From Megascapheus bottae (taxonomy: Eukaryota > Chordata > Mammalia > Rodentia > Geomyidae): 64,000 nucleotides of DNA. The stretch covers positions 21,998,777 through 22,062,776 of the forward strand of contig JANJXV010000020.1 in the NCBI GenBank assembly GCA_024803745.1. Reading direction: 5' to 3'. Below the pieces are notes generated by a model, which saw only the letters and a list, made by a program, of their open reading frames with translations, had not been told where the DNA came from and did no database searches. This document shows, piece by piece, positions 37,920 to 50,462 of this stretch (the stretch's first letter is position 1; the number at the start of each line of letters is the position of its first letter). Made by a program: the position numbers and the translations under genes.

Positions 37920-39764
37920 AATTCTAACATAGCATTACCAACTGGAGAATTAAAAGTGCTCATTTCCTAGTACAAAAAGGTCACAATGGACAGTATCTAT
38001 ATTTAATGTCATTTCATTTGTTTATTTGGTTTTATTCATTCATTCATTCATGGATACTTTTGATAGTCACCCATTTATTCCTCTATGTTATGTGTCAAGT
38101 GTAGTAACTCATGATGTCTTTGCATTTTCTCTCATTTGGCTTGTTAAATAATATTATTAAATAATAATATTAAACTTCTTTTACTTTTAAACATAACCAT
38201 CCTCTTTGTGATTACAGAATTAAATGAATAATTATGTGTCTATTTTCTTAAGTACTTAAAGGTTTTCATAGGACATTTCTCTGTAGTAATTTGAATTTTC
38301 TTCATCTAAGACATATGTTGTGTTATAAAAGAGAAAATTCAGTTTATAACAATATTTTCCTCCTCTTTGTCTACCTCCTTTATTTTATATAATTTTAGAA
38401 CTGTATATTGTTAAAAATGGGAAGAGGCTGACTGGTATGTTGTTGGAAAGATGTCATTCTGAATGATCAATGGATTATTTTATGAAATCATAATAGAGAA
38501 GACAATCACAGAATTGATACCTGAACAAATAAAAGCCCTGTATACTACTCTGAGCATAGCACCCTAACTATGGTGATCAAATAGACATCCATAGTTAATT
38601 TCTCCTGAGGAAGAAACAACTTTTCTCAATCTCTTCTGCAATTTCATGCCTTTTGGATTTAAATAAGCTTCATGATTACCAGCAGTGGAAATGAATCATT
38701 TTCTGATAAATGAAAACTTACATTTATTTTTGTTGTTTCTGCTTTGAGATTGGGAGAAAACACAATAACAATTTTCCTTATTTACTCATTTCGTATCCGT
38801 GAACAAATGATCTGACCGCATGCATTATGTAGAGATCAGTGACTGAAGGATTTGTCTGAAGGCCTAAGGTTGACACTGATTTGTTCTGTCTATTGCTCTT
38901 CCTTCTATTGTTGAATCATATTGCATATTTTTATTTAGGGTTTAAGTAGTAACTGACTTAAACCACAAGGAAAATTTGTCACTGAAAAGTCAAGAAATAA
39001 CCCGGATTCAGAGTTCGTGGACCAGTGGCTCAAAGATCACCCTGAGGTGCTGTTGTTGGCAGTTAGTCATCTGATTTCACATGGTTGGACAAGCCAACAG
39101 TAATTGTGCCAGGGTGCTATTTGATCTAAGTGCTATTTGATTTCTGGCTGAGTCTGAAATTGGATTGCCCTTAGGCTAATCAAATCACTCAAAACATGAG
39201 CAGAAGAGTCAACCTCTCTTAAAGTGCTCCAGCTATAAGTGTGCTGGGGGGGGGGTGTGTGGATAGGGAGAGTAGATATATGAATGCGATCTAGTGCTTT
39301 GCCAGGAAGAAGAAAAAGAGAACGGACTTGAATAGGCAGCCACCAATTGAACATATTTGAAAACCAGAATGTTTGCCTACAAACTGAGAGTTTTTAGAGT
39401 AACTTGAACAAATTACAAGGAAATATTTCTAAATGACTACAAGGAAACAGCTGGCTAGAGATGCAAACCAAAGTGAGGCATGCCAAGTGATTCAGGCAGG
39501 CTGTGAAGAGTTTGCCCTGGTCTGGTTGTTTCCCCTAGTGAATTTCTGATCCATGCTGCATGCTGGCTATCTTCCAAAATATGCATTTCTCTCATTTCCA
39601 TGACAAAATTTATATTCTAACCCAACTCCTATGTGTTTTTATCTTTCTAAATGAAAAATTACTTTTTACTTAAAGGTGTTCACAAACTGCAATATTAATA
39701 CACAACAAAAAGTATGCAGTTAATTTTATGTAATCTTGAATTTGAAAGACATGCTCACATTTAG
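37920..39764. other. Intergenic sequence, nothing recognised
   Basis: Contains a short (ATTC)n run at 38033-38050 and a G9 run at 39246-39254; otherwise no landmark. Confidence 0.55.
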
Positions 39765-39913
39765 TAGATAAAAATCTCGGGGGGTAGAAGGGAGGGTAAT
39801 GGGGACCCAGACATGTGAAAGGGTATCAATATATGTGAATTAATGCACCTTCTATCTGGCAAATATCTTGTAACCCTTTTATTAATTACAATTAAAAAAT
39901 AAAAATTAAAAAA
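39765..39913 (+). mobile_element. LINE-1 3' UTR end, sense
   Basis: ggtaatggggacccagacat, gggtatcaatatatgtgaat, tgcaccttctatctggcaaa, then ttaattacaattaaaaaata. This is the same 3' UTR as the antisense copies at 13.9 and 28.7 kb, severely 5'-truncated. Confidence 0.82.
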
Positions 39914-40078
39914 ATCTCATAACATGTATAAGTGCAAATATCTCATCTCTTATGTGACATTTACATTTTTCTAGATCTATATATTAGCACTTCAATTCAA
40001 TGTGCATGTGTGTTTATTTGGAAGAGATTCAGTTCAAATTTGTTTTTGCTTTTCCTTCCTTCCTTTCACCTTTTTTTC

Positions 40079-40146
40079 TTCCTTCCTTCCTTCCTTCCTT
40101 CCTTCCTTCCTTCCTTCCTTCCTTCCTTCCTTCCTTCCTTCCTTTC
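40079..40146. repeat. (TTCC)n microsatellite in a SINE tail
   Basis: About 16 uninterrupted TTCC units at the tail of an antisense SINE. Confidence 0.95.
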
Positions 40147-40385
40147 TGTTTTGATGCCAGAAGATCCTGGAGCTTAAACTCAGGGCCTGGGTCCAATCCT
40201 AAGCTTGAGTCTGGTCCTCTACCACTTGAATCACAGCTCCATTTCTGGCCCTTTGGTAGTTATTTAGATTTATGCAGCTCACAGACTGTGCAGCCTCAAT
40301 TAGCTTTGAACCAGTCTCCTCAGAGCTCAGCCTCCAGAGTAGCTAGGATTACAAGGGTGAGCCAATGGTGCCCAGCCACAGCTCA
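40147..40385 (-). mobile_element. B1-headed Geo-like SINE with (TTCC)n tail
   Basis: The (TTCC)n tract at 40079-40146 sits in the tail position. Body: ggagcttaaactcagggcct, gtcctctaccacttgaatca, gagctcagcctccagagtag, attacaagggtgagccaatg. Confidence 0.83.
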
Positions 40386-41489
40386 GATTTATTCTTCCCT
40401 CATTGCAGCTTCAAAAAAGAACTCCTGTTTCTAATATTCATATTCTGACTATTTAAAATGCCTTATTTTCTTATTCAGAAATGAGCTATAAAAATTTGCC
40501 CTGTTTCAGTACTTTATATCTAATATAAAAGATCAATGAGCAAAAATCTCATAAAATGTTTGACATCAATAAATACAAAAATATAAAAGAATAAAAAATT
40601 TTAAAAGTTGAACATTATTTATAATTTGTCTTTCTGTACTGGGTATGCTATACCAGTATACCACAGAGGAGCTGAAATTAGGATAGCAGATATCCATATG
40701 TGTATACATGCAGTTTATTATGCACAAGAACTCAGTTTAGTAATATTACTAAACCAACATAGTACATATATTAATGTTTTAAGTTTATTTTCTTTAAGTA
40801 TGTTTTGTCTTATTATATGATTTTTGCAACTGACATTACCTGATCACTAATTTTTTAAACCAATTCTGCATCAAAGTTATGAAAGCCAGTTGAAAATAAA
40901 TTCTGTTTTGAAGGTGAAAAGCTACTCCCCGCAAAGAAGAGAATTTTCCATACCCTTCAGCATGGTCTGTAAAACAAGTTCTTAAAGGTGAACATTTTCC
41001 TATGTTTTTAGGTTAGTGCTAATGCTTTTTCCTCTCCCGCATGCAAATGCAACATTTCGTTGAGAAAGAACAACATGATTTTAAATAAAATGCCATCCTT
41101 TATAATGATAAGGTCTGCTGAAAAAGAGAAGAAGAAACAGTCAGCAGATAATAATTCCTCAAATTCATTCCACCAAGGCCTGACTAAACCCAGTGTGAGG
41201 TAGCGGGCTCTACTGTTTCTTGCCAGCTTCATTAGCTCCCCGGGGGATGAACAATTATTGTTGGGAAAAGTGAACACTGTTTCAGGGGAAAAAATTAAAC
41301 GGAACGTTGTGTGAAATCTATTGAATCCTCTGTCAGAGTGGTAGGTTTCATGAAAATGATCAGAAATCAAAGAACTTTAGCTTTAAAGAAAAATCCATTC
41401 TTTTAGAAAGCCATTTCCCTCCAGTACTATGCTTCCTTTATTCTCCTAAAAATGCTGTAAACAAAGACTCGGTTCTTTCTAAAAATATT
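40386..41489. other. Intergenic sequence, nothing recognised
   Basis: A 120-codon minus frame (41370-41008) is the longest non-repeat frame nearby. It shows no domain, no homology I recognise and no neighbouring exon signals. Confidence 0.5.
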
Positions 41490-42060
41490 TTAATATTTTT
41501 AAGCAGTTATTCAAAGACCTTGCTGATCAGTAAAGCAGTTTATGAATACATTATGTCTTGATCAATGTGACCCTTTTCAAAATCCTCACCCACCCTTTTT
41601 TTAATTTCCTTTTAGGATATGTACTGAAATTTTTCATTGCTTAACACAGCAGTTCGTGAATACAATGTAGCTCAATTTATGTCATCCCCTTCAACATTTT
41701 TGTCCCTTTGACTTCCCTTATTTTTCTTAATTTTGTGGTATAAACAGTAAATTAGTAACTGCATTCTTTTTTTTTTTGGCTTTTCTTTTCTTTTTTTTTT
41801 TTGGTCCTGGGAATCTAACACAGGACATTGCACTTGCTAGGCAAGCGCCTTGCCACTGAGCTACATACCAGCCCTCCTGAATGTATTCTTTCCCCCTTCT
41901 GCCCTTTGCCTACCCTTCTCCCCTGAAAACTGCATCTTGTGAGTCCACATTTCCTGGTGCTTATTTTGTTAGGCTTTGACTTAGTCTTATATCATTCGAG
42001 TTCTCTGTAGAGTCTATTATACTTCAGTTAACTCATTTGTAGCATGACTTGCAAGGATAG
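41490..42060 (-). mobile_element. LINE-1 3' UTR region with two tandem copies of a 100-bp unit
   Basis: agcagtttatgaatacatta / tcttgatcaatgtgaccctt at about 41535 is followed by agcagttcgtgaatacaatg / tcaatttatgtcatcccctt at about 41650. An ID SINE interrupts the region at 41762-41876. The part from 41880 to 42060 continues in a similar style but is not firmly assigned. Confidence 0.55.
41762..41876 (-). mobile_element. ID-type SINE, monomeric tRNA-Ala-derived
   Basis: Antisense ID element: a T-rich tail, then ggtcctgggaatctaacaca, tgctaggcaagcgccttgcc, actgagctacataccagccc. No Geo monomer is attached. It is inserted within L1 3'-UTR sequence. Confidence 0.8.
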
Positions 42061-42107
42061 AGATAGTTTATCTGTATCTACTTTTACAGATATGTAGAGT
42101 ACATATA

Positions 42108-42110
<3 letters not shown>

Positions 42111-42148
<38 letters not shown>
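42111..42148. repeat. (GT)n microsatellite
   Basis: 19 GT units, followed by a short agat/ggat-rich stretch (42155-42185). Confidence 0.95.
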
Positions 42149-42152
<4 letters not shown>

Positions 42153-42210
42153 AGCTAGATATAGATGGATGGATAGAGAGAATGATGGATTGATACATAA
42201 AACACAGATG

Positions 42211-42414
42211 AGGGCCTGGAATTTGTCCTAGTGGTAGAGTGCTTGCCTAGCATGCACGAAGACTGGGGTTCAATTCCTTGGTGCCACATACATAGAAAAA
42301 AGCTGGAAGTGGTGCTAAGGCTCAAGTGGTAGAGCTCTAGTCTTGAGAAAGTCCAAGGACAGTGCTCAGGCCCTGAGCTCAAGCCCAGGACTCGCAAAAA
42401 AAAAAAAAAAAAAG
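42211..42414 (+). mobile_element. IDL-Geo SINE
   Basis: Sense copy with a tail of about 18 A. The duplication aacacagatg / aatacagatg is at 42201-42210 and 42415-42424. It lies 60 bp past a (GT)n microsatellite, so that repeat is not its tail. Confidence 0.92.
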
Positions 42415-42424
42415 AATACAGATG

Positions 42425-44990
42425 GTCCCAGAGTTAAAATTGTTCCTATCTATCTGTCTCAATTACTGTATGGTTTAATACAATAGGCCTAATGATCCTA
42501 CATCTTGACCACGATTTGTATTGTTAGATTAATGTAAGGACTCCTGAGCTAACCCTGCCTCTCAGCATCCTGTTCCCACCGCCATGGTAAGTGATGTCGA
42601 TGCTGACTTGTCTCTGTATCTTGACTCTGGGGCATTGTGGGACCTCTCTGAAATCAGAACCTTGACTGGTGACATGGAGAACTTTAAAACATATTATTCC
42701 CTGGCTACAAATGGAAGGAATGTGAAATTCTGAAGTTTCTTCTTGTCAAATCTCTTTATAGCTGTGGGAGATAGATGCCTGGGCATTGTTCATATAACTT
42801 GTGGTAAGAATAAAGCTTCTGAAAGTTAAAGCTTCCTAAGATTAACTTGTCATGGAAAACAGCACTTACCGTTCTGGCATTCATTGCCTCATTTTATTTA
42901 AAGTGCACCTTGTACTTTAAATAAATATATTTACTTAGTTTGCTCATGTAGGGTTTCTGTGCCATACCTTATTCTCTATGGAAATGAATCCATATCCTAT
43001 GAAAAGAAAAAAGTACAAGGGAAGAATAACTTAATTGCAGAATAAGTTATATCTTCAGTTGGGAAATATGATTTTTGCAGTTTCAGCATATCAGTATCTA
43101 TTCTGAGAGTTATGAATTTATTACAGAGCTATGATACTTTGATAAAAGAAAGTAAATATATTGTGTTTGTAATCACATGTTATCATGCATTATTCAGTAA
43201 TTTTACATAAATAGTATGAGAAACAAAATTATTCATAGTAAATAGATATTAAAATCATTTTAGATTATAGTTTCAGACTTTATAGGTAATGGACCCATAT
43301 TCTGTAAGAATTAGTCATGGAATATTTTTTTTGTCTACTGAGCTGTATCTTGTGTTCTTTTTATATGTCATTTATATATATGATATGTATCATGTATTAA
43401 ATTTATTATTTAGGGCTTGTATTTTGAAATTTTACATGTATATCACAAGAAATGCGGTTTTTTAGTATTGGATAACATTTCACAGTATCCCGCTAATTAG
43501 TTGTAAGGTCATCATCTCTATCAACATCACAGATGAAAAGGTATGGAAAGCTTCTAGTAATGGAACTTTTGAATTTAATTTTTAGTTCACTATTTTCCAC
43601 CTGCAAATAATAGCCATATTATCATGAATATCAGATAAGAAACAAATTCTTTGGCCAAAAATAAAAGAGTACCTTTCTCCTACTAGTAACATGATATACT
43701 GAATTAAATTTATTAAATTAAATTTAAATAATTTATTACATTATTAAGTAATGTATAAATGTCTTGCTTTATGTAAAAACAATAGAAAAACCTCCAAGGC
43801 ATTACCCAGTGAGATGTATTGGAGTTCTAATTAGGCCAATTATTTATGTTGAATTGTGAAATAAATAAGTGTCTCTGTAAAAGTAAATAAAGTGTTCTAT
43901 TATTATTTCTAATGATTTTGAAGGATCCATCAATTTCTCCCTTCAAACTCAAGGGACATTAATTGCAAAAAAAGGCAAAACAGATATTATGACTAGGGAT
44001 AGGTAGATGTGTGTGCAAAATCCACATTGTAATGAAATCAGTAATTGTGATGATAGGTAGTCAGATGCAATACCATCTTTAGGACCCAACACATTCCTCG
44101 GAACACATTCCTGAGAGCACACCACCTTGAGCCACACTGCAGGACTATCCAGCCCTGTTACCTTCTAGACTTTCAATTTGATGCCTGGGCATAGGAAAAT
44201 ATGCCTGCTATCCCGTCATTGTTCCAACCTAAAAGTTCAAGGCCCTGTATCAGGGCCTTGTAAACTATGGCAGTGTGTGGGGGGAGTAATATAGTTGGGG
44301 ACCTTGTAGTAAAATGCTCTTTGTAAGATTTTATTTTGATCTTATCTTTGTGGAATATTTCTAGAGCAGGAGTAAAAATAAGACCCCTGGGTTTCCCTAA
44401 TTTCAGGCCCACAGTGATAAATTCTTAGACACTGACCCTACCCTATTCTGCTTTTTGGGACATGGAAGATTGTCACACCGTGTCTATTCAATAACAAAAA
44501 GGAAAGAAAGAAATGTGGTTTCTATTGTGATGATGCACATTATAGTGGGCCGAAATCACAGCACATTAACATTTAGTTTTATGATGCTTCTAATCGTGTC
44601 CTTTTAACAGTGATTGCATGTGTTCACCCAATTTACGTGAGCAATATTGAATTTGATTGGATGAAATAAACCTTATTTGTGACAATTGATATTTAAGGAA
44701 CAAAAAAATATTAGAATGAAACCTGGGAAAGCTTGAGATTTTCATCCTTTACATTATACTTAAAGAGCTATTTCAAAAAAAATCTCAAATATATACTTTG
44801 AAATTACTTGTTTTTTGAAATGTGTATAAACTTAAGGAAAAGAAATACATCATTTACTCTACAGGCTCTGACTAACTGAAAATTAAATCCTTTCATAAGC
44901 CAATGTTTTCAGCCCAAAATTTCATGCCACCATAGGAGTTAAAGAACAAAAACACAGATATGTGAATTGCTTTTGAAAGTACGCCAAAGG
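42425..44990. other. Intergenic sequence, mostly unrecognised
   Basis: 42530-42830 is GC-richer and ends with aataaagcttctgaaag, which could be an old LTR, but I found no termini. The rest is AT-rich. Confidence 0.5.
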
Positions 44991-45045
44991 GGTTTTTGTG
45001 CATGCTAGGCAAGTACTCTACCATTAGGCCAAACTCCCCTCCCCA
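44991..45045 (-). mobile_element. IDL-Geo SINE fragment, ID-like head only
   Basis: Matches only the antisense head (gtgcatgctaggcaagtact through ggccaaactccc). The Geo monomer is absent. Confidence 0.75.
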
Positions 45046-45429
45046 TGCTTATTAGTTTGAATCTTCTGAGTTTGAATGATTTTCCTTAGACTCTATTCAA
45101 ACACAACCACGTTAAATTCTTGTTAAATTCTTACAAAATTTTCATTTTGGAGTTAATAAAATGCGTGTTGAATAATTATAAAATTTTAACAATTAAGAAA
45201 AAGTCATGAGATGAAAGAAGCAATGAGAAAAGAATTTAAGTTTGGTTTCTAGTTGTCAGAGTTCATGTTGACATGTTTTATTATGTATGATCCTATGCAC
45301 TTAGCGATTGGGTTATTAAGATCCCTTGTCAAGAATATCATAGACTTATTGTAGTTATTGTTATGTCCTGTATGGAGCTATTTCTTTTTTGTTTTTAGTT
45401 GTCTGTACCCTTTATCTTGCATATAAGCT

Positions 45430-45656
45430 TATTTGATCTGTGGAAGAAAAAGAGAATCACAGAAACAGGACAAAGGATGAATTAATGCAACAATGATTCA
45501 CATTTGACACTATGTTGGAAATGAATTGTACAACTGGGGGGAGGGGGGAAGGGTAACTGGTTGAAAATGAGGGATGGGATAAGAGTGTTTAAAAACAAAT
45601 ATTACTTATGTAACTGTAACCTGCACATCACCTTTTCAATAAAGATTAAAACAACA
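45430..45656 (+). mobile_element. Non-LTR retrotransposon 3' end, family uncertain
   Basis: ttggaaatgaattgtacaac, a G-rich stretch at 45535-45550, then atgtaactgtaacctgcaca and ttcaataaagattaaaacaa. The polyadenylation-like end suggests an L1 subfamily 3' terminus different from the other copies here. Confidence 0.45.
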
Positions 45657-45978
45657 CTAATAGAAATAATTTTAGTTTTCTGCAAATAATCTCCCATCTC
45701 AGTATCAATATTCAGGATTCCAGTTATTCTTAGTATCCGCCCTTCTCTACTTCTGATAAGCACACGTATCTAGGGATGTTTGGGTCTACACCTGCACTTT
45801 GTAAGAAAATATATTCAAGGGAGCAGGAAATAGCATTTTGCAGAATGAAATTTTACCTTGAATATGATTTTTCTGACATATTAATTAAGGGTTTTTGAAC
45901 CTAGCATGCTCCTTTCAGTACATACTTTCTGATAGAAGTTTCCTTACATTCTTAATGAGGCAGAAGGATGATACCAAT

Positions 45979-46428
45979 TGTCGGGGTTTTTAGTCCTTCT
46001 TGCCTCCTGACCCGCATGAGGGGCAGAGAGAACACACGGACTAAGACCAGACATGAGACCGGGGGCCCGACTGGCCGCCTTCATCCAGCCCTCCCTCTCC
46101 GGAGGGAAGACATAGACGCGACAGGGAGATCCATCACAGCAGAAGACTCGTTTATTGGGAGAATACAATGGGTAGGTATAGGATGCAGGAGCCTATCAGC
46201 ATAGAGGGGGGCATGGCAGGGGGAGGCAGGTGCTCTCTGAGAAGGCGACCAATCCCAGAGTTAGAGGTAGCCTACTTTATACCACAAACCACAGCCAAGC
46301 CTCCCAGCCAGGTGACAGGCAGGTTGGATCTCAAGATGAGGAAATGCACCCATTTTCCTGATGTGACGTGCCCCACAACCAATGATCGCATAAAGGTGTA
46401 AAATGCTTTCTCAGAACTAGCAATGACA
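45979..46428 (-). mobile_element. Antisense LTR, CpG-rich, endogenous retrovirus type
   Basis: On the minus strand: a TATA-like box GGTATAAAGTAGG (46282-46270), then a polyadenylation signal AATAAA (46156-46151) about 120 bp later, then a CpG-rich R/U5-like end terminating CCCCGACA at 45979. The proposed start is TGTCATTGCTAG at 46428. At least ten CpGs lie within 45979-46150, far above the surroundings. I could not find a target-site duplication or internal viral sequence, so the outer limits are approximate. Confidence 0.68.
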
Positions 46429-48667
46429 GAACAGCAGAGCTTCAACATATTTTCACTTTACAGAACAGGCTAATTATATAACACTTTTTAAATGACTAAA
46501 ATTTAACAAAATTAGAGACTGTAATAATATTGGGAAGACATAGAATGCCAAATAAGTACTATTCCATTTTTGTTAAAAAGTCTGTGACCACAGAAAGCTC
46601 CCTGGATTTTGTAACTAATCTCACTCAATGTGCAAGAACCTTTCTTGACTATGAGGGGAAAATCTGTCTTCTAGGTTTCCTTGTTTCTATTCAGTGTGGC
46701 CCAGATTCGGGTATTTGATGAACCAGAGAAACTCAGCATCAGAGAATTTTGTCAAAAGGGCTTTTCCTTCTTCTCACCATTTCTTCCTCTGACTCTTAGC
46801 AAGTGTCAAATATACTAAGGTCTTTCCTAGCCAAGTGCAACATTCCTGAGCACTAACAGCCCATTTGGTGTTTCTTTTGCCATCTTTTCAAATTGCTCAT
46901 AGGTCAGAAAAACAGTCATTTCCTTACTTTTTTATGTTAGATAGTTTTAGTGTAGAATTGCTTCTCTGCAAGGCTCCAAAAGATTCCAGAATGTTGGAAC
47001 TATTTTGTGGCTTCATCATGGAAGAAGTTACTTACATGTCTGTGTTTGAAAAAAACTTCAAGGAACTAACAAATGATGCTTATTGCTTATAAACATTGCA
47101 TTCAGGTTTACATCTGTGATCCCAGCTACTCAGGAGGTAGAGACTGAGAAGATTGCAGCTCTCTGTTTAAGGGTGAGTGACACCTGCCCTTGTATCTTAA
47201 TACTATTGCTTGAATAGTGCCAGGTATTGACATTTTGAGTATCTTTGAGATTTCTGTGGAAAAAATTAAAATATACATTCAAGGTTCAATAATAGAGAAT
47301 CTAACATAACAAAGATAGAAACTAGATAAGGAAAAAAGTCATGGAAAAGAGCAAAAATTACATTTTACTCCTCAGTTCCAATCTCAGTCTTCTACTTGCA
47401 GTCAGCTGTGCTTTTTGAATAAATGCACATAGTAATACTGTAATTAAATCATTTTTATTAAAACATTAGTTGGTAAAAAGAATATAAAAATTTCAGTTTT
47501 CCTCTTTTTAATGCTATCAACTTTAGCAACCCAGGGTTTGTAAAATACCTTTTTGCATGTAATATTTGATGCTGTTTTGAACTTTTAATTTCATTTACTT
47601 TCATATCATATACTATGAATTAGCACAGAGAATTTTAAAGTCATGAATATTTCCTTATCCAGTGCTTATCGCTGAAAAGCAACGAGCATGCCACTTATTA
47701 AACTACATGTATAGGAAGCCATTTCATCTCGGCATTCTTTATCTTCTCATTCTTGTAAGTCTTTTCACCAAACATCCTGATTCATTTGCATTAATATGAG
47801 TCAGAAATACAAATGTTACACAGAGATGAGCCCAGTAGTCAGAATAAATCATCTACGATGACAGCAACTCTTTCAACCATGTACAGCCAAACCCAAAGCA
47901 CTATTTTGATTGCTTTTTGTAGATCCTTTCAGGATTTTTACACAGAAAATGATCTTGAGAAATAAAATGCCACAAAACCAGATCTGATGAATATACTGAT
48001 TGAGGGTAAGTGAACTTGAACTTAACGTAGGTCTGGAGGCTTTGAGGCACACCGTAAGATGAAAATGATTTCCATTTGGTGCTCAGGACAGGAATAATCA
48101 ATACTATGCATGGCTTTAAGTGGTAGTATTCTGCCTCGATATCAATACGTTTATTACAATGAAGACATAAAATATTTATTACACAAATCTGAAAATAATT
48201 TTAAAAAACACTGTGGCTTGTTTAATAGGATATAATACATGGTGCTCTGGAGAAACAAATTTCAATCATGGGGGGTTCTTTGGTAAATGGAGCATTTTCA
48301 GTTTGAAAATAACTGTTCATCCTCAGGTGAACTTGAGCCAAATAAAATGTAAGTTTTACATTCAGCTTTCCCTGTAAGCAAAAATGGAGTGCATCTAATT
48401 TTATCCTTCCTTCCCTAGCAGCATGCACCAAGATCATTCAAGAAAAGCCTTGGGACCATAGTAAGTTACAGATTCCTACAATGACAACAATTTGCAATAA
48501 ACTCTACTTGACTCTCAGATGACTAGATAAAAGCTCAATTGTTTCAATAATGTGATTTCTCCCTAAATTACCGGATAAAGTATTTCTACTAACAGTACCT
48601 TTCCTCTGACTGTGACTCTTTTTTACCTTTCTTGCCTTCCATCTCCTTTCTTTCTTAGATCCATCCT
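46429..48667. other. Intergenic sequence, nothing recognised apart from a B1 fragment at 47.1 kb
   Basis: Open frames of 62-75 codons lack any recognisable feature. Confidence 0.55.
47097..47175 (+). mobile_element. B1-like SINE fragment
   Basis: Only the 7SL-like head is recognisable (gatcccagctactcaggagg). Confidence 0.55.
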
Positions 48668-48800
48668 TCTTTTGCTGCTGCTGCTTCTGCTTCTGCTTCT
48701 TCTTCTGCTTCTGCTTCTTCTTCTTTTCTTCTTCTTCTTCTTCTTCTTCTTCTTCTTCTTCTTCTTCTTCTTCTTCTTCTTCTTCTTCTTCTTCTTCTTC

Positions 48801-48832
<32 letters not shown>

Positions 48833-49312
48833 CTTCTTCTTCTTCTTCTTCTTCTTCTTCTTCTTCTTCTTCTTCTTCTTCTTCTTCTTCTTCTTCTTCT
48901 TCTCCTTATTCATCTTCCTCGTCCCCTTCCTCTTCTCCTCCTCCTTCTGCTTCTCCCCCTCCTCTTCCTCCTCCTCCTCCTTCTCCTTTTTTCTTCTTCT
49001 CCTCCTTCTCCTTTTCTTCTTCTTCTCCATCTCTTCCTCCTCCTCCTTTCTCTTCCTCTTCCTCTTTCTCTTCTCCTTCCTCTTCTCCTCCTTCTCTTCC
49101 TCCTCCTCTTCTCCTTCTTCTCATTCTTCTCCTTCTCTTCTCCTTCTTCCCCTTCTCCTTCTTCTCCTTCTCCTTCTTCTCCTTCTCCTTCTCCTTCTCC
49201 TTCTCCTTCTTCTCCTTCTCCTTCTTCTCCTTCTCCTTCTCCTTCTCCTTCTCCTTCTTCTTCTTCTTCTTCCTCTTCTTCTTTTCTTCCTCTTCTTCTT
49301 TTCTTCCTTCTT
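48668..49312. repeat. Long polypyrimidine tract with (TTC)n core
   Basis: About 640 bp of almost uninterrupted C/T on the plus strand. It has three zones: a CTG/CTT mix at 48668-48725; pure (TTC)n from about 48730 to 48902, broken once by tac at 48801-48803, leaving about 33 uninterrupted units after it; and a TCC/TTC mosaic to 49312. The 265-codon Leu/Phe frame and the Glu/Lys frames on the other strand are artefacts of the repeat. Confidence 0.97.
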
Positions 49313-50398
49313 TCATCATCATTCTCCACATTTTATGTACAGAACTTCATGCATGCTGGGCAAGTGCACTGAAACTAAGCTGAAACCCTATAATTTTTAT
49401 TGTTTTTAAACCAGAGCCTTGAACATGCTAGGCAAGGTTGCTAATACTCAACTTCAAAAGGCTTTTTTAAAAATTAGCTGCAGGCTACTCATGTTAAACA
49501 AATTAACTAAGTGAGAAATGGCATCATGAATGTAAAACAGTCTCATTATTTAGCCTGCTCTTTGCCACTGAGTTAATAAGAGGCACAAGGATACCAGAGA
49601 ATCTAATAATCAAGAGTTTGGTGCTAAATTTACATGACATCAATTGAACAATAGGTGACCCTTAAAAACTTTCTTTATATCTCCTGGCAAAGAATATCTC
49701 ATGCTAACATGATCATTACATCATTTTATTAGACATAATTTATTTATGTATAAATTTTGTTCATATAAATATATATTTTGTTCATGTAAATAAGTTATAC
49801 TAACATCTATTCACTAGCCAGTTTCCCCACATCCTTTCGTAAAGTAATGGGAAATTGTTGAAAATCACTACAGAATTGTGGGACTGGATGTCTAATACTT
49901 TTATACTTCCAATCGTAATTTGTTCTATCTTGAAATGAAAGAATTATAGTGCAATGCAACTATTTTTCCTAAATAACTTTTAGCTAATATACATTTGTTA
50001 TTGCAATTCCCAAGTTAAACAAAGCAATAACTTACAATGACATATGAAATATGACAAAGTGACATTTCAAGCAAACCTAAATACCAGATTGTTCTATGTA
50101 TGAATACTTTGCCTAGCCCTCAGTATTTTCATTTTGAACATTGTTATCTGATGAATCTATGTCAACTATGTCAACTTCAGAATTATAAGTTTAAAGTTTT
50201 AACATGATTATCCTATTATGAAATTTATTTACTTGTGGAGTAATATACCATTTGGACTATATAAGCGTATTCCTTATAGACAAGCTTTAGTTTCTATATT
50301 TCATTACATGTATGGAAGACTTTTTATAAATTAATTCATCTTATAATTATATAATTAATGCTGCCAATATAAATAACCTTCAAATTATAAATGCCAAC

Positions 50399-50400
<2 letters not shown>
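49313..50400. other. AT-rich intergenic sequence, nothing recognised
   Basis: gcatgctgggcaagtgcact at 49351 and catgctaggcaaggttgct at 49424 may be remnants of two tRNA-like SINEs. Nothing else is identifiable. Confidence 0.5.
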
Positions 50401-50458
<58 letters not shown>

Positions 50459-50462
50459 TGTA
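50401..50462. repeat. (TG)n microsatellite in a SINE tail
   Basis: About 30 units with one TATG interruption, at the tail of an antisense B1-headed SINE. Confidence 0.95.

Noticed and set aside
41008..41370. 120-codon minus-strand frame as a possible gene or exon
   Set aside because: No recognisable domain, no clear splice sites or neighbouring exons, and length is within chance for this window size.
48612..49409. 265-codon Leu/Phe-rich frame and Glu/Lys-rich frames on the other strand
   Set aside because: They are translations of the (TTC)n/(TCC)n tract. Homopolymeric composition and overlapping frames on both strands show they are not genes.
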